A program made the position numbers and the translations under genes. Below, piece by piece: positions 44,621 to 53,682 of a stretch of 64,000 nucleotides of DNA. This stretch comes from Streptomyces sp. RPT161 (GTDB taxonomy: Bacteria; Actinomycetota; Actinomycetes; Streptomycetales; Streptomycetaceae): contig NZ_JAPZVN010000010.1 in assembly GCF_027533845.1 (NCBI RefSeq), forward strand, positions 62,001 to 126,000, given 5' to 3'. The number at the start of each line of letters is the position of its first letter. Positions within the stretch are counted from its first letter, which is position 1. The notes below the pieces were generated by a model. The model did not search any database. It had not been told where the DNA came from and saw nothing but the letters and a program-made list of their open reading frames with translations.

Positions 44621-45004
44621 CCGGACCTCCGCCCGCCCCGGATGCCGGATGCCACGCAGGCGGTGAGGAACAAGCGCAGACAGGCTCGGCCTGCGGGCTG
44701 CGGGCTGCGGGCTGCGGGCTGCGGGCTGCGTGGATTGTCAGGGCGAAAGCTTCGACAGGATGTGTTGGCGTGTCTGTTGCTCAGTGCCGTGACAGCGACC
44801 AGGCCGTTCGCTCCGCTCGCGTGTGTGACGGCAGGAACCGGCCCGGTTGTAGTGAAGAGTTTGACGCTCTGGCCGGGTTGGCATTCGATGCTCATCCAGT
44901 CCCGAGCACATCGCAGCACGGCCCACGCTGTTGGTGCCCAGAGTCCCTGCCGTCTCTGGCACCACACACGTGGCGACCCGAGCGGTAGGAACAAGCCGAT
45001 ACCC
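44621..45004. other. Intergenic region with a 7-bp tandem repeat
   Basis: An open frame runs in from upstream, but composition and the absence of a ribosome site argue against coding before 45005. The notable content is five tandem copies of GCGGGCT. Confidence 0.4.
44691..44729 (+). repeat. Tandem (GCGGGCT)n repeat
   Basis: About five consecutive 7-bp units, GCGGGCT, without interruption. Because seven is not a multiple of three, copy-number change would shift any reading frame crossing it. A similar 7-bp array occurs at 54124. Confidence 0.8.
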
Positions 45005-46177
45005 GTGACCCACGACGATTCCGCTGGCCTTTTCGGCCGCCCCAACGAGGACGAACTCCGGGAAGCCTGGAGGACGGCACGAGCCCGCCACAGCGCGGGC
45101 GCCGTCAAGCAACTGGCCGACTTCGCCATCAGGCTCCACGAACTCGACCTGTCCACCGCACCCAACGCGGCAACCCCTTCGCACCTCTTCACCGATGCCA
45201 TGGAGACGCTGGGCAGCTCACCCGGCCGGGAGAACATCGAACAAGCCTGCCGGGTAGCGTCCCTGACCGGCCGCGCCCAGCCGCACCTGGCACACCTGCT
45301 GGTAAAACACCACACCCCGGACGACCTGGTGATCGTCTTCGACGACCGCGCAACCCCAGGCGACATCACCGACCTACGCGCCTGCCTGGTACAGGAGTTG
45401 GTCATACGGGCAAAGCAACTGCCCAAGCCCGCTACGGCTTGGACACGGTCCTCTCCGCAATGGCACCGTCATCCACTCTCGTGGCTGCCGCTGTCGCTCA
45501 GACCGATGGAGACGAACATCGAAGAACTCGACTTCGACGTCGACACAGGCGGCGACGCCCCCTGCATGCGCGGCGGACTGGTGAACCCGATGTTCGCCTT
45601 CCATCCCGGGGTCCACGTTCCTTCGGCGAAGGAGACCACAAGCCCGCAGACGACGCGGGCGACCGCTTCGCCGACAGTGCTCGTCAAGCACGAGGCCAGA
45701 ACGTTCGAGTTCGCCGAACCGGTCGGCGACATCCCGCACGCTTTCGCGTCCCTTCCACTGGAAAGCCTGCGCGGGCTGGACCGGACCACAATCGACACCC
45801 AGGAATTCAACGCATCGGTCATGCGCTTCTTCGCAGGACAGGGGCAGCTACGAGAGCCCGAGAACTGCCTCAGCGTCGTCCCCACCCATCTACGCGACGC
45901 CTGGCAGCTGCTGTACTCGGCATCGATCCAGGGAACGGCCACGCGCCGCCCCGGAGAGTATTCCGCCTTCGCCCGCCTTGCCGTATGGCGGTCCCTCGCT
46001 GGCATGACGGACACCATCGGCGGGACGGCTTTCGAAGTGGAGGCTGCGGCCTGGCAACACCAGTGGTTCGACATCGAGATCACGACGGACTGGTTTGAGG
46101 AACGGGGTTTCGGCATCGCGACACTCCACCCGGACCGCCGACGCATGGCCGTACTCATGGCAACCTCTTCCCTCTGA
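45005..46177 (+). CDS. DUF6183 family protein
   Basis: About 390 residues from the GTG at 45005: HDDSAGLFGRPNEDELREAW, SPGRENIEQACRVASLTGRA, HHTPDDLVIVFDDRATPGDI and HPLSWLPLSLRPMETNIEEL. This ordering matches the Streptomyces family listed as DUF6183. The C-terminal half contains DAWQLLYSASIQGTATRRPG, TDTIGGTAFEVEAAAWQHQW and DWFEERGFGIATLHPDRR. The function is unknown; it is a soluble protein. No strong ribosome site was found, so the start may be a few codons off. Confidence 0.75.
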   Translation: MTHDDSAGLFGRPNEDELREAWRTARARHSAGAVKQLADFAIRLHELDLSTAPNAATPSHLFTDAMETLGSSPGRENIEQACRVASLTGRAQPHLAHLLVKHHTPDDLVIVFDDRATPGDITDLRACLVQELVIRAKQLPKPATAWTRSSPQWHRHPLSWLPLSLRPMETNIEELDFDVDTGGDAPCMRGGLVNPMFAFHPGVHVPSAKETTSPQTTRATASPTVLVKHEARTFEFAEPVGDIPHAFASLPLESLRGLDRTTIDTQEFNASVMRFFAGQGQLREPENCLSVVPTHLRDAWQLLYSASIQGTATRRPGEYSAFARLAVWRSLAGMTDTIGGTAFEVEAAAWQHQWFDIEITTDWFEERGFGIATLHPDRRRMAVLMATSSL

Positions 46178-46468
46178 CGTGCCGCTGCTGTCCTACACCA
46201 AGGGCCGCACGGCAGAGAAAGCCTGCTGCTGTCGCCGCGGGCGTGGCGGCTGCTGGAACAGTGGCTGCGCCCTATTGCGCAGGCGTGTTCCCGCCGAGTT
46301 GGCTGAGCATGTGCGGCTGGTGGGCAGACCGGCCAGGGCGCGCGGCCACCCACCCGACGCGCCCCACCGCCCCCGACACCACTCCGCGGCCGGAATACAG
46401 CTACCCCAGCCCGGCGACCAGCCCCGATCGTGAGCAGGCACATGCCAGCGACACGGAGGGGGACGACC

Positions 46469-47278
46469 ATGCCCTGGAGGAACGACGACGGCATTCGCGA
46501 CGAACTCAAGCACCTCCGCGAGACCCACAGGAAGGCCGGTGACCAACTCGCCCAGAGACTGGCCAACGGCCTCGACGACAACCGCCGCGAAACCAGCGAC
46601 CTACGCCGCGAACTCGTCGACACCCTCTCCGGCGGCCTCGCCGAACTCCGCCACGACAACGACCAGTTACGCGACCAGCTCACCGAAGCCCTCCGCGACG
46701 GATTCGGCCGAGTCCACGCCGAGAACCTCGAACTCCGCGCCCGCCTCGACCGAGCCGTCGAGCACCTCGCCCAGGCCCGCGAAACGATCCTGACCATGCG
46801 CGCCGAAGCCGCCGAAGCACGCGCACCACAACCGGCCGTCAGCGGCGACGGAGGTGGAGGCGACCGGCCCACAGCCCCCAGCAGCAACGAGGACGACTAC
46901 CCGGCGGTCCTGCGCCAAGCTGCGGGCATCGCCTACGCCCACATCGACTGCCACCGCGACACCTGGGCGTTCCTCGTCGCCCAATCCGCCAACGGAGAAC
47001 ACTTCCACCTCCCCTCCGACGTCGCCTCCGACAAACACGGCCTCATCGCCGCCGACCTCTCCGGCCCGACCCTCATCGCCGTCCTCGACGCGTTGTGGCA
47101 CACCAAGCAGGCCCCAGAGATGACCGCGGGCGCTCAGGCGCTCGCGGAGAAGGTCTACGAGCGGATTGTCAACGCCCTGAGCGCGGTCGAGGCCACCAGC
47201 AGCAAGCCAACCGCGGACAAAGCCGACCAGGACGCGAAGGACGTCGTGAGCATCGTCATCGACGACCGGCCAGCGTGA
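46469..47278 (+). CDS. Coiled-coil hypothetical protein
   Basis: A 269-residue protein. The first 110 residues are an almost uninterrupted coiled coil (RDELKHLRETHRKAGDQLAQ, DLRRELVDTLSGGLAELRHD, NLELRARLDRAVEHLAQARE), then a low-complexity glycine/serine linker, then a globular acidic domain (YAHIDCHRDTWAFLVAQSAN, LIAVLDALWHTKQAP). ATG at 46469 follows GGAGGGGG. No family recognised; the shape would suit a structural or adaptor protein, which is only inference. A strong hairpin follows directly. Confidence 0.72.
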   Translation: MPWRNDDGIRDELKHLRETHRKAGDQLAQRLANGLDDNRRETSDLRRELVDTLSGGLAELRHDNDQLRDQLTEALRDGFGRVHAENLELRARLDRAVEHLAQARETILTMRAEAAEARAPQPAVSGDGGGGDRPTAPSSNEDDYPAVLRQAAGIAYAHIDCHRDTWAFLVAQSANGEHFHLPSDVASDKHGLIAADLSGPTLIAVLDALWHTKQAPEMTAGAQALAEKVYERIVNALSAVEATSSKPTADKADQDAKDVVSIVIDDRPA

Positions 47279-47284
47279 CCCGAC

Positions 47285-47312
47285 CACCGGCCCGGTTCGC
47301 ACCGGGCCGGTG
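47285..47312 (+). terminator. Terminator hairpin after the coiled-coil gene
   Basis: Perfect 12-bp arms (CACCGGCCCGGT / ACCGGGCCGGTG) with a TCGC tetraloop, beginning 6 bp after the stop codon. Confidence 0.8.
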
Positions 47313-47316
47313 TCGA

Positions 47317-47418
47317 TCAGGCATCACTCGCCTCCTGGAGGGCCAGGTCGCGGTACGGCAGCTCAACCGCCGGGTGGTCCAGCAGGTCCAGTTGTGCCTC
47401 GACCTGCTCGACCAGTTA
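47317..47418 (-). pseudogene. Short C-terminal coding relic
   Basis: Reads LVEQVEAQLDLLDHPAVELP then YRDLALQEASDA and stop. It looks like a real C-terminus but upstream frames are broken. No family recognised. Confidence 0.3.
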
Positions 47419-47669
47419 AGCCGCCCCTTCCGATCCGTGCGCAGGATCTCGATGGGCCGCCAACGCTCGTCCTGCGCCGACCCACACCTTGCACTAGCGT
47501 GGAGAAAACGGTCCTCGACGCGGCAACGAGACGCCCGGTACAGACGGAACCGCAACGAGTCCCGCAGTCCGACAGCAGCTACGGTGCTGCAGCATGCATC
47601 CCGCTGCTCAGAGGTCACGCGCGGGTTCGTCCTTTCCTCCCCATCCCTCCCGCAGTTCAGGAGTAAGCG

Positions 47670-48230
47670 ATGAAATGGATGATGGGGTCGGGGCACGCGA
47701 TCGGCGCTGCCAACATCGCAGCAGCTACCAATTCGCCCGAACTACTGCAACAGTTCCTTGGACAGGCGCTTGCAGACCTCGCTATCAACCCGATTCTTGA
47801 AACCGGTACCTTGTGCCGGGAACTTCGCAGCATCCAAGGCACAGCCCACCAGACAGCCCAGTCCGGCTACCCCGTCACTCCGTTGTCCCTCGATATACAA
47901 AATCGCATGGCGGAGTTCCTCAACCAAGAGTCAGCGACACTCGGGGCACGCCTGGCAAACGCGTTCTCAGCCGGTGCGCACCTTGGATGGGGTTATATGC
48001 GCTGCGCCCAGCACTTTCAGCTCGACACTGTTCAAACGAACATCCAACATGCTGGACAACACCTCAAAGCGATCGACGACAGCGGCATTCATCTCGACTA
48101 CGCGAAGGGCATCAGCGAGCTGAGCCAACAGTACGCGCAGGCGCACACAGGCCATCCGACATGGGCAACCGTCGCGGAACTCTTCGAGACGTTCACCTCC
48201 CGCATGATGGACGCACTCCCCCCACCGTAA
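47670..48230 (+). CDS. Hypothetical helical protein
   Basis: A 186-residue protein with GGAG seven bases before the ATG. Rich in alanine, glutamine and histidine and entirely helical in appearance (ATNSPELLQQFLGQALADLA, HFQLDTVQTNIQHAGQHLKA, FETFTSRMMDALPPP). Base composition is less GC-rich than its neighbours, which may indicate transfer. No motif or family was recognised. Confidence 0.7.
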   Translation: MKWMMGSGHAIGAANIAAATNSPELLQQFLGQALADLAINPILETGTLCRELRSIQGTAHQTAQSGYPVTPLSLDIQNRMAEFLNQESATLGARLANAFSAGAHLGWGYMRCAQHFQLDTVQTNIQHAGQHLKAIDDSGIHLDYAKGISELSQQYAQAHTGHPTWATVAELFETFTSRMMDALPPP

Positions 48231-48309
48231 GAGTGGGCCTGGTGGCCCCCACCCCGCTGATCAGGAAACGGCCGGGCGTTGACGCACCCGGCCGTTCGCG
48301 CGTTCGGGG

Positions 48310-48800
48310 CTACAAGCTGCTCGGATCCGCGTTCGCGCCGCACAGGACGACCGCGACGCGCTCGCCCTCGGCCGGCGCGTAGACGCCGCCAGTGAGCGCC
48401 GCGAGGGCCGTGGCCGCACCGTGCTCGACCGCCAGGCGGCGGTGGTCCCACACGCCCGACGCGCTCGCACGGTCTCCTCGTCGGCAACAAGGACCGGCCG
48501 CACGCCCTCCTGCAGGGCAGCGTGGAGAGCCATCTCGGAGGTACGGCGGGCGCCGAGCGAGTCGGCGGCGATCGAGTCGACCGTCACGTCGACGACCCGG
48601 CCGGCCTTCAACGCCGCGTTCAATGCCCGGCAGTTCCCCGGCTCGTCCGCCACGGTGCGTACCCTATGCTCCGCGGCGTCGGTGGCGACCCCGGCGAACA
48701 AGCCGCCACCGCCGACCGCTACGACCAGCGTGTCCAAGGCAGGGATCTGCTGTCGGATCTCCTCCAGCAGCGTCCCGGCTCCCGCAGCGATGGAGTTCCG
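48310..48800 (-). pseudogene. Threonine/serine dehydratase, C-terminal part, frameshifted
   Basis: The PLP phosphate-binding loop is present in ALDTLVVAVGGGGLFAGVAT (fold type II), followed by VTVDSIAADSLGARRTSEMA and then, after a frame change near 48470, AVEHGAATALAALTGGVYAP and ERVAVVLCGANADPSSL. The N-terminal half with the PLP lysine is missing, replaced at about 48800 by a NUDIX fragment. Confidence 0.8.
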
Positions 48801-48839
48801 TGCCCGACCTTCCGGTGGGGCACGGCGCTCTGGTGTCGT

Positions 48840-49080
48840 TGCGGTGTCTCAGGAGGGCACGGCCGCGCTGAGGATGTCGGCGGTCGAACGCCAGCCGTAC
48901 CGGCAGGTCGTCCAAGGGCCACCAGCGGGCGGTGCGGGCATCGGCCCCGGCGGTGACGACAACCGTGTACGCAACGGTGACGTACCTGCCGCGCGGGTCG
49001 CGTTCGGGGTGATCCCAGACGCCGATCTGACGCAGGTCGTCGGCGGCCACATGGACACCGGTCTCCTCAGCCAGCTCTGA
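48840..49080 (-). pseudogene. NUDIX hydrolase C-terminal fragment
   Basis: Starts inside the Nudix box at SELAEETGVHV and continues AADDLRQIGVWDHPERDPRG, RYVTVAYTVVVTAGADARTA and RWWPLDDLPVRLAFDRRH. The first half of the box (GGxxxxxE) is cut off precisely where the boundary motif at 49077 begins. Confidence 0.7.
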
Positions 49081-49140
49081 TGGCGCTGCTTGAATATCCC
49101 CACCCCGTGCTCCGGGTTGGGCCAGACCTGCTCAGTTGAT
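49077..49140 (+). repeat. Boundary motif, copy 1
   Basis: Begins CTGATGGCGCT, then TTGAAT-TCCCCAC, and ends CAGACCTGCT. A diverged second copy is at 58006-58070. The 5' truncated NUDIX gene ends exactly here. Confidence 0.5.
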
Positions 49141-49247
49141 CTCCCCACCCTTGCGACGAAGGTGCCGCAAGCCGTGGACGACGAAGGCGTCGACTTGGGC
49201 GGTCACCGTGGGCTGAGTTCTTCGGGTGGGATGGGCACCTCGAGTGC

Positions 49248-50192
49248 CTATCGGGCGGGCCGGGTCACTCGGTCGGGGAGGTGGAGTCGTCGACGGATGT
49301 GGGCCGGCATCAGGAGTGCTTGGTCGGCGAGGATCTCCAGGAACGCTGCGGCGATGGGGTCGGGGCTGGTGCGGGTGTAGGCGGTGATCCGGCGGTGGAT
49401 CGGGGGGTCGGGGCGCAGGACCGCGCCGGCGAAGTGCCGGGGGATGGTGTTGGCGGGGACGAGGGTGGGACCGAGCCCGGCTGACGCGTAGTTGGCCGCT
49501 GCGGGGGCCTGTTCGGTGCGTACCGCGGTCTTCGGGTGGAATCCGGCACTGGCGCAGGCCTGATCGAGGATGTCGGCGAGTCCGCTGTCGGGGGTGAAGT
49601 GCACCCACTCGCGATCCGCGAGGTCGGCGAGGCCTACCCGGGGCGCGGTCTGGTCAGATGCGGCGATGGGGTCGGCGGTGTGGGTGACGACCAGGAACTC
49701 CTCCGCGCCGATGTACCGAGTGGGGCCGTCCCAGTCGGCGGGCGGTGGGCCGAGGGCGATGTCGGCCTGCCCGGCTGCCATGGCCGCGGTCAGGTCGTGC
49801 GCGTGCCGGTGTTCGAAGAGTCGGATCCGCACTCCGGGGTGTCGGCCGCGCCAGATGCCGAGCGCGGTGGGCAGCACGCCGAAGCTGATGGAGTAGAGCG
49901 TGGCGAGGTGGAGTTCGCCCGTGGCCACGCCGGCGGCCCGGCGGGCAGCGGTGGTGGCGCGTTCGGCGTCGGCGAGGGCGGCGCGGGCGTGCGGGAGCAT
50001 GGCGCGCCCGGCGGGGGTGAGCCGGACCGCGCGGGGCAGGCGTTCCAACAGCGGGCCGCCGACCTCGCGTTCCAGGGCCTGGAACTGGTGGGACAGCCCT
50101 GGTTGTGTGACGTGGAGGCGCTCGGCGGCGCGGGTGAAGGAGCCCTCGTCCACGATGGCCACGAGGTATTCGAGCTGTCGCAGCGTTGGCAT
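49248..50192 (-). CDS. LysR-family transcriptional regulator
   Basis: A 314-residue regulator. The winged helix-turn-helix is in MPTLRQLEYLVAIVDEGSFT, RAAERLHVTQPGLSHQFQAL and EREVGGPLLERLPRAV; the co-inducer-binding domain follows (RIRLFEHRHAHDLTAAMAAG, QADIALGPPP). It is divergent from the four-gene operon 50337-53557 and is its probable activator. The ligand is unknown. Confidence 0.92.
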   Translation of the reverse strand: MPTLRQLEYLVAIVDEGSFTRAAERLHVTQPGLSHQFQALEREVGGPLLERLPRAVRLTPAGRAMLPHARAALADAERATTAARRAAGVATGELHLATLYSISFGVLPTALGIWRGRHPGVRIRLFEHRHAHDLTAAMAAGQADIALGPPPADWDGPTRYIGAEEFLVVTHTADPIAASDQTAPRVGLADLADREWVHFTPDSGLADILDQACASAGFHPKTAVRTEQAPAAANYASAGLGPTLVPANTIPRHFAGAVLRPDPPIHRRITAYTRTSPDPIAAAFLEILADQALLMPAHIRRRLHLPDRVTRPAR

Positions 50193-50212
50193 GTGCTCAG
50201 CTTATGCCCTTG

Positions 50213-50236
50213 ATAGAAACCATTCCTTGGACCTAT
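50213..50236. promoter_or_regulatory. LysR-type operator candidate
   Basis: An interrupted dyad ATAG...CTAT lies about 20-45 bp upstream of the LysR start and about 100 bp upstream of the operon. The dyad is short, so the call rests mainly on position. Confidence 0.35.
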
Positions 50237-50336
50237 GGCAGTGGGTTTCCGCAGGATGGGCTCATGCCGCGCGGCGAGGGCGTTGCCCCGACCCGCGCCT
50301 CCCATCCTCGTCTGGAAACCCCAAGGAGCCATGGTC

Positions 50337-50636
50337 ATGTCCGACCAGCCCAAGGCCACCGTCCTCGCCACCTTCGCGGCGGCCCCGCAGGCCACTGACG
50401 CGGACTTCGCGACGGTCATCGACGCCGAGCTGGCCCGCGCCAAGGAACTCGTTGACCAGGGCGTGATCGTGCACGGCTACCACCGCACCGACCTGGTCGG
50501 CGCGGCGCTGATCGTGGACGCCGAGACGGTCGAGGCCGCCCGCGCCGTCCTCGCCACCCTGCCCGCGGTCGCGGCCGGCCTGGTCGAGACCGAGTCGATC
50601 ATGCCGCTCATCCCGCTGCAGCTGCCGCAGGACTGA
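50337..50636 (+). CDS. YciI/muconolactone-isomerase-like protein
   Basis: A 99-residue dimeric alpha+beta barrel protein: KATVLATFAAAPQATDADFA, VIVHGYHRTDLVGAALIVDA and VETVEAARAVLATLPAVAAG. The ATG at 50337 has AAGGAG eight bases upstream; the ATG two codons earlier is too close to it. First gene of the LysR-linked operon. The fold is used by small lactone isomerases and by stress proteins, so the reaction is open. Confidence 0.75.
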   Translation: MSDQPKATVLATFAAAPQATDADFATVIDAELARAKELVDQGVIVHGYHRTDLVGAALIVDAETVEAARAVLATLPAVAAGLVETESIMPLIPLQLPQD

Positions 50637-50705
50637 CGCGACCCCCTGCCGGGCGCGTGCACCGTGTCCGCGTCCGGCATCACCCGCAGTGTCTGGAGCC
50701 TACCG

Positions 50706-51698
50706 ATGTCCGACATCCCTGACCTGCTGGCGCCGGTGCTAGACCCGGCCGCGCAGGCGCTCGTCGGCCAGGCCGCCGCCGGTCCGGACCCACGGCGTCT
50801 GACGCCCTCGCAGATCCGCGCGGGGCTGGACCGGGCTCAGTCCGGCCCGGTCCCCCGACCCGGGGCACGCATCGATGACCTGACCGTGCCCGGTGGCCCC
50901 ACCGGCCCGGTGCGCGTGCGCGTCGTACGCCCGCCCGAGTCGGCGGGCGTGGCCGGACTGCTGCCGGTGGTGCTGCACCTGCACGGCGGCGGCTGGATCG
51001 CGGGCAGCACCACCAGCCACGACCGGCTGCTGCGCGAACTCGCGTTGGGCACGGGGGCGGCCGTGGTCTTCGTCGACTACGCCCTGGCCCCGGAGGCGCC
51101 CTACCCCACCGCCCTCCAGCAGGCCGACACCGTCGCCCGCTGGATCACCGCGCACGGCCGCGCAGCCGGCCTGGACGCGTCCCGGATGGCCGTGCTCGGG
51201 GACAGCGCCGGCGGGAGTCTGGCCGCCGCCCTGACCCTGCTGGCCAAGGAGCACGGCGCGTTCTCCTTCGTCCAGCAGGTGCTGCTCTACCCGCCGCTGT
51301 CGGCGGACGGCGACACCGCCTCCTACCGGCAGTTCGCGCACGGCTACCTCCAAAGCGCCGACTACCTGCGCTGGTTGTGGCAGCAGTACATCCCCGACCC
51401 GGCCAGACGCACCGAGCCGACCGCGACCCCGCTGCACGCCCCTTCCGAGCAACTCGCCGGGCTGCCACCGGCGCTGATCATCACCGCCGAGGCGGACGTA
51501 CTGCGCGACGAGGGCGAGGCGTACGCCGCCCGATTGCGCGCCGCCCAGGTGCCCGTCACGGCGGTGCGCTACCTGGGCACCGTGCACGCCTTCGTTGTCC
51601 TCAACGACCTGCGCGACACCCCGGCGGCCCGCGCCGCCACCGCCCAGATCACCGCGACGCTGCGCGACGCCCTCCACACGCGACAGGAATCCTCATGA
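50706..51698 (+). CDS. Alpha/beta hydrolase, hormone-sensitive-lipase type
   Basis: A 330-residue esterase. The oxyanion motif HGGG is at 93-96, the nucleophile in GDSAGG (S167), the acid D264 in ITAEADVLRDE and the histidine H294 in GTVHAFVV. ATG at 50706 follows GGAG. It overlaps the next gene by four bases (ATGA at 51695-51698). Cytoplasmic; probably hydrolyses an ester or lactone in the same pathway as its operon partners. Confidence 0.9.
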   Translation: MSDIPDLLAPVLDPAAQALVGQAAAGPDPRRLTPSQIRAGLDRAQSGPVPRPGARIDDLTVPGGPTGPVRVRVVRPPESAGVAGLLPVVLHLHGGGWIAGSTTSHDRLLRELALGTGAAVVFVDYALAPEAPYPTALQQADTVARWITAHGRAAGLDASRMAVLGDSAGGSLAAALTLLAKEHGAFSFVQQVLLYPPLSADGDTASYRQFAHGYLQSADYLRWLWQQYIPDPARRTEPTATPLHAPSEQLAGLPPALIITAEADVLRDEGEAYAARLRAAQVPVTAVRYLGTVHAFVVLNDLRDTPAARAATAQITATLRDALHTRQESS

Positions 51699-52501
51699 CC
51701 ACCCGAACCCGAACTCCCGTGCCCGCACTGACCGTAGGCAACATCGCGCTCTCCTTCCACCGCGCCGCGGCGGCCGTCACCCGCCGCGTGCTGGAGGCCC
51801 ACGGCCACCGGGTGCGCGGCCTCGAGGCCCCGCACGAGCAGCTCTTCCACCTCCAGCAGACCGGGGAGGTGGACGTGCTCGTCTCCGCCTGGCTGCCCTC
51901 CAGCCACGACGCCTACCTCGCCCCCTACCGCGACCAGGCCGTTGTCCTCGCTCCGCAATACGAGCCGTACTGCGTCTGGGCCGTGCCGCCGTACGTCCCC
52001 GCCGAGCTGGTCGGCGAGGTCGCCGACCTCGCCCGCCCCGAGGTGGCCGCGCGGATGACCCTCGCCATCGACGGCATCAACCCCGGCGCGGGCATCAGCA
52101 GATTCTCCACGCACATCGTCTCCGAGTACGGCCTCGACCGGGTCGGCTACACCTTCACACCCGGCACCGAGCCCGCCTTCATCGCCCGCGTAGAACAAGG
52201 GATCGCCGACCGGGAATGGTTCGTCATCCCGCTCTGGCGCCCGCAGTACCTCAACCGCTGCCACGGCCTACGCGCCCTCGCCGAGCCCAAGGGGCTGCTG
52301 GGCACCGTCGACGCGGCCAGTCCCGTCATCCGCCGGGAGTCCCTCGACCGCATCCACCCCGACACCCTCACCCGCCTCAAGGCCCTCCACCTGGGCAACG
52401 ACGGCATCGAGGAACTCGACACGCTGATCAACGCCGACGGCCTCACCCCGCTCCAGGCCGCCGACCGCTACCTCACCGCCCACCCGGCACTGCTCCCGTA
52501 A
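51695..52501 (+). CDS. OpuAC-like substrate-binding-fold protein without signal peptide
   Basis: A 268-residue protein with the ligand-binding fold of glycine-betaine/proline uptake proteins: LTVGNIALSFHRAAAAVTRR, LQQTGEVDVLVSAWLPSSHD and INPGAGISRFSTHIVSEYGL; the aromatic cage residues (EYEPYCVWAVPPYV, LWRPQYLNRC) are in place. The N-terminus MTTRTRTPVP is neither a signal peptide nor a lipobox, and no permease or ATPase gene is adjacent. It may act as a cytoplasmic binding or sensor protein, which is inference. Translationally coupled to the upstream hydrolase. Confidence 0.8.
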   Translation: MTTRTRTPVPALTVGNIALSFHRAAAAVTRRVLEAHGHRVRGLEAPHEQLFHLQQTGEVDVLVSAWLPSSHDAYLAPYRDQAVVLAPQYEPYCVWAVPPYVPAELVGEVADLARPEVAARMTLAIDGINPGAGISRFSTHIVSEYGLDRVGYTFTPGTEPAFIARVEQGIADREWFVIPLWRPQYLNRCHGLRALAEPKGLLGTVDAASPVIRRESLDRIHPDTLTRLKALHLGNDGIEELDTLINADGLTPLQAADRYLTAHPALLP

Positions 52502-52522
52502 CACCTGACGAAGGAAACCGTC

Positions 52523-53557
52523 ATGAGTGAGAACCACAGCACGACCATGCACGCGGTCGCCTACCGCAAGAACCTCCCGATCGACGACCCCCAGTCCCTG
52601 CTGGACGTCGAACTGCCGGTCCCTTCGCCCGGCCCGCGCGACCTGCTCGTCCAGGTCGAGGCCGTCGCCGTCAACCCGGTCGACTACAAGGTCCGACAGA
52701 ACGCCGACCCGGGCGAAAAGCTCCGAGTACTCGGCTGGGACGCGGCCGGCACCGTCGTCGCGGTCGGCGAGCAGGTCGAGCTCTTCAAGGTCGGCGACGA
52801 GGTCTACTACGCGGGCGCGCTCGACCGGCCCGGCGCGAACTCCCAGTTCCACACGGTGGACGAACGGCTGGTCGGCCGCAAGCCGACCACGCTCTCCTTC
52901 GCCGAGGCCGCCGCGCTGCCGCTGACCTCGCTCACCGCCTGGGAGGGCCTCTTCGACCGCATGGGATTGCGCAACGGCGCCCTGGAACGGACCGGGGCCC
53001 TGCTGGTGACCGCCGCCGCAGGCGGGGTCGGCTCGATCGTCACCCAGCTCGCCCGCGCCCTTACCGGGCTGACCGTGATCGGCACCGCCTCCCGCCCGGA
53101 GACCGCCGCGTTCGCACGCCGGATGGGCGCCCAGCACATCATCGACCACCGCAAGCCCCTGGCCGCGCAGTTGGCCGAGGTAGCACCCGGCGGGGCGGAC
53201 TACATCTTCAGCACCGCGGGCACCGACCGCAACATCGCGGCCTACGCCGAGGCGCTCAACCCCTTCAGCCAGATCGTCGCCATCGACGACTTCGACACCC
53301 TCGACATCGGCGCGCTCAAGCCCAAGAGCGCCTCATTCCACTGGGAGTTCATGTACACCCGCTCCATGTTCCAGACCCCGGACCAGGCAATGCAGCATCA
53401 CATCCTCACCCAGGTCGCCCATCTCGTGGGCATAGGCGTCCTCACCACCACCGCCACCCAGGACCTCGGCCCCGTAAACGCCGACAACCTCCGCGAGGCC
53501 CACCGCATCCAGGAATCCGGGACGGCCATCGGCAAGACCACCCTCACTGGCTTGTGA
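52523..53557 (+). CDS. Zinc-type alcohol dehydrogenase-like quinone oxidoreductase
   Basis: A 344-residue MDR-superfamily enzyme: the GroES-like N-terminus (DLLVQVEAVAVNPVDYKVRQ, VGDEVYYAGALDRPGANSQF) lacks zinc-ligand cysteines, and the Rossmann domain has LLVTAAAGGVGSIVTQLARA. This places it with NADPH quinone reductases or enoyl reductases. ATG at 52523 with AAGGAAA upstream. Last gene of the LysR-linked operon. Confidence 0.88.
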   Translation: MSENHSTTMHAVAYRKNLPIDDPQSLLDVELPVPSPGPRDLLVQVEAVAVNPVDYKVRQNADPGEKLRVLGWDAAGTVVAVGEQVELFKVGDEVYYAGALDRPGANSQFHTVDERLVGRKPTTLSFAEAAALPLTSLTAWEGLFDRMGLRNGALERTGALLVTAAAGGVGSIVTQLARALTGLTVIGTASRPETAAFARRMGAQHIIDHRKPLAAQLAEVAPGGADYIFSTAGTDRNIAAYAEALNPFSQIVAIDDFDTLDIGALKPKSASFHWEFMYTRSMFQTPDQAMQHHILTQVAHLVGIGVLTTTATQDLGPVNADNLREAHRIQESGTAIGKTTLTGL

Positions 53558-53682
53558 CAAAAGCTGCGACTCGGGCACCAGCGCCCGGCGGCTTGTCGGC
53601 CGCCGGGCGGTCAGACGCCCTCCGCTCGGCCACGACGCCTTGCAGGAATGCGCCGCCAGCCTGATAAGTGTGCGCCGCGGCG

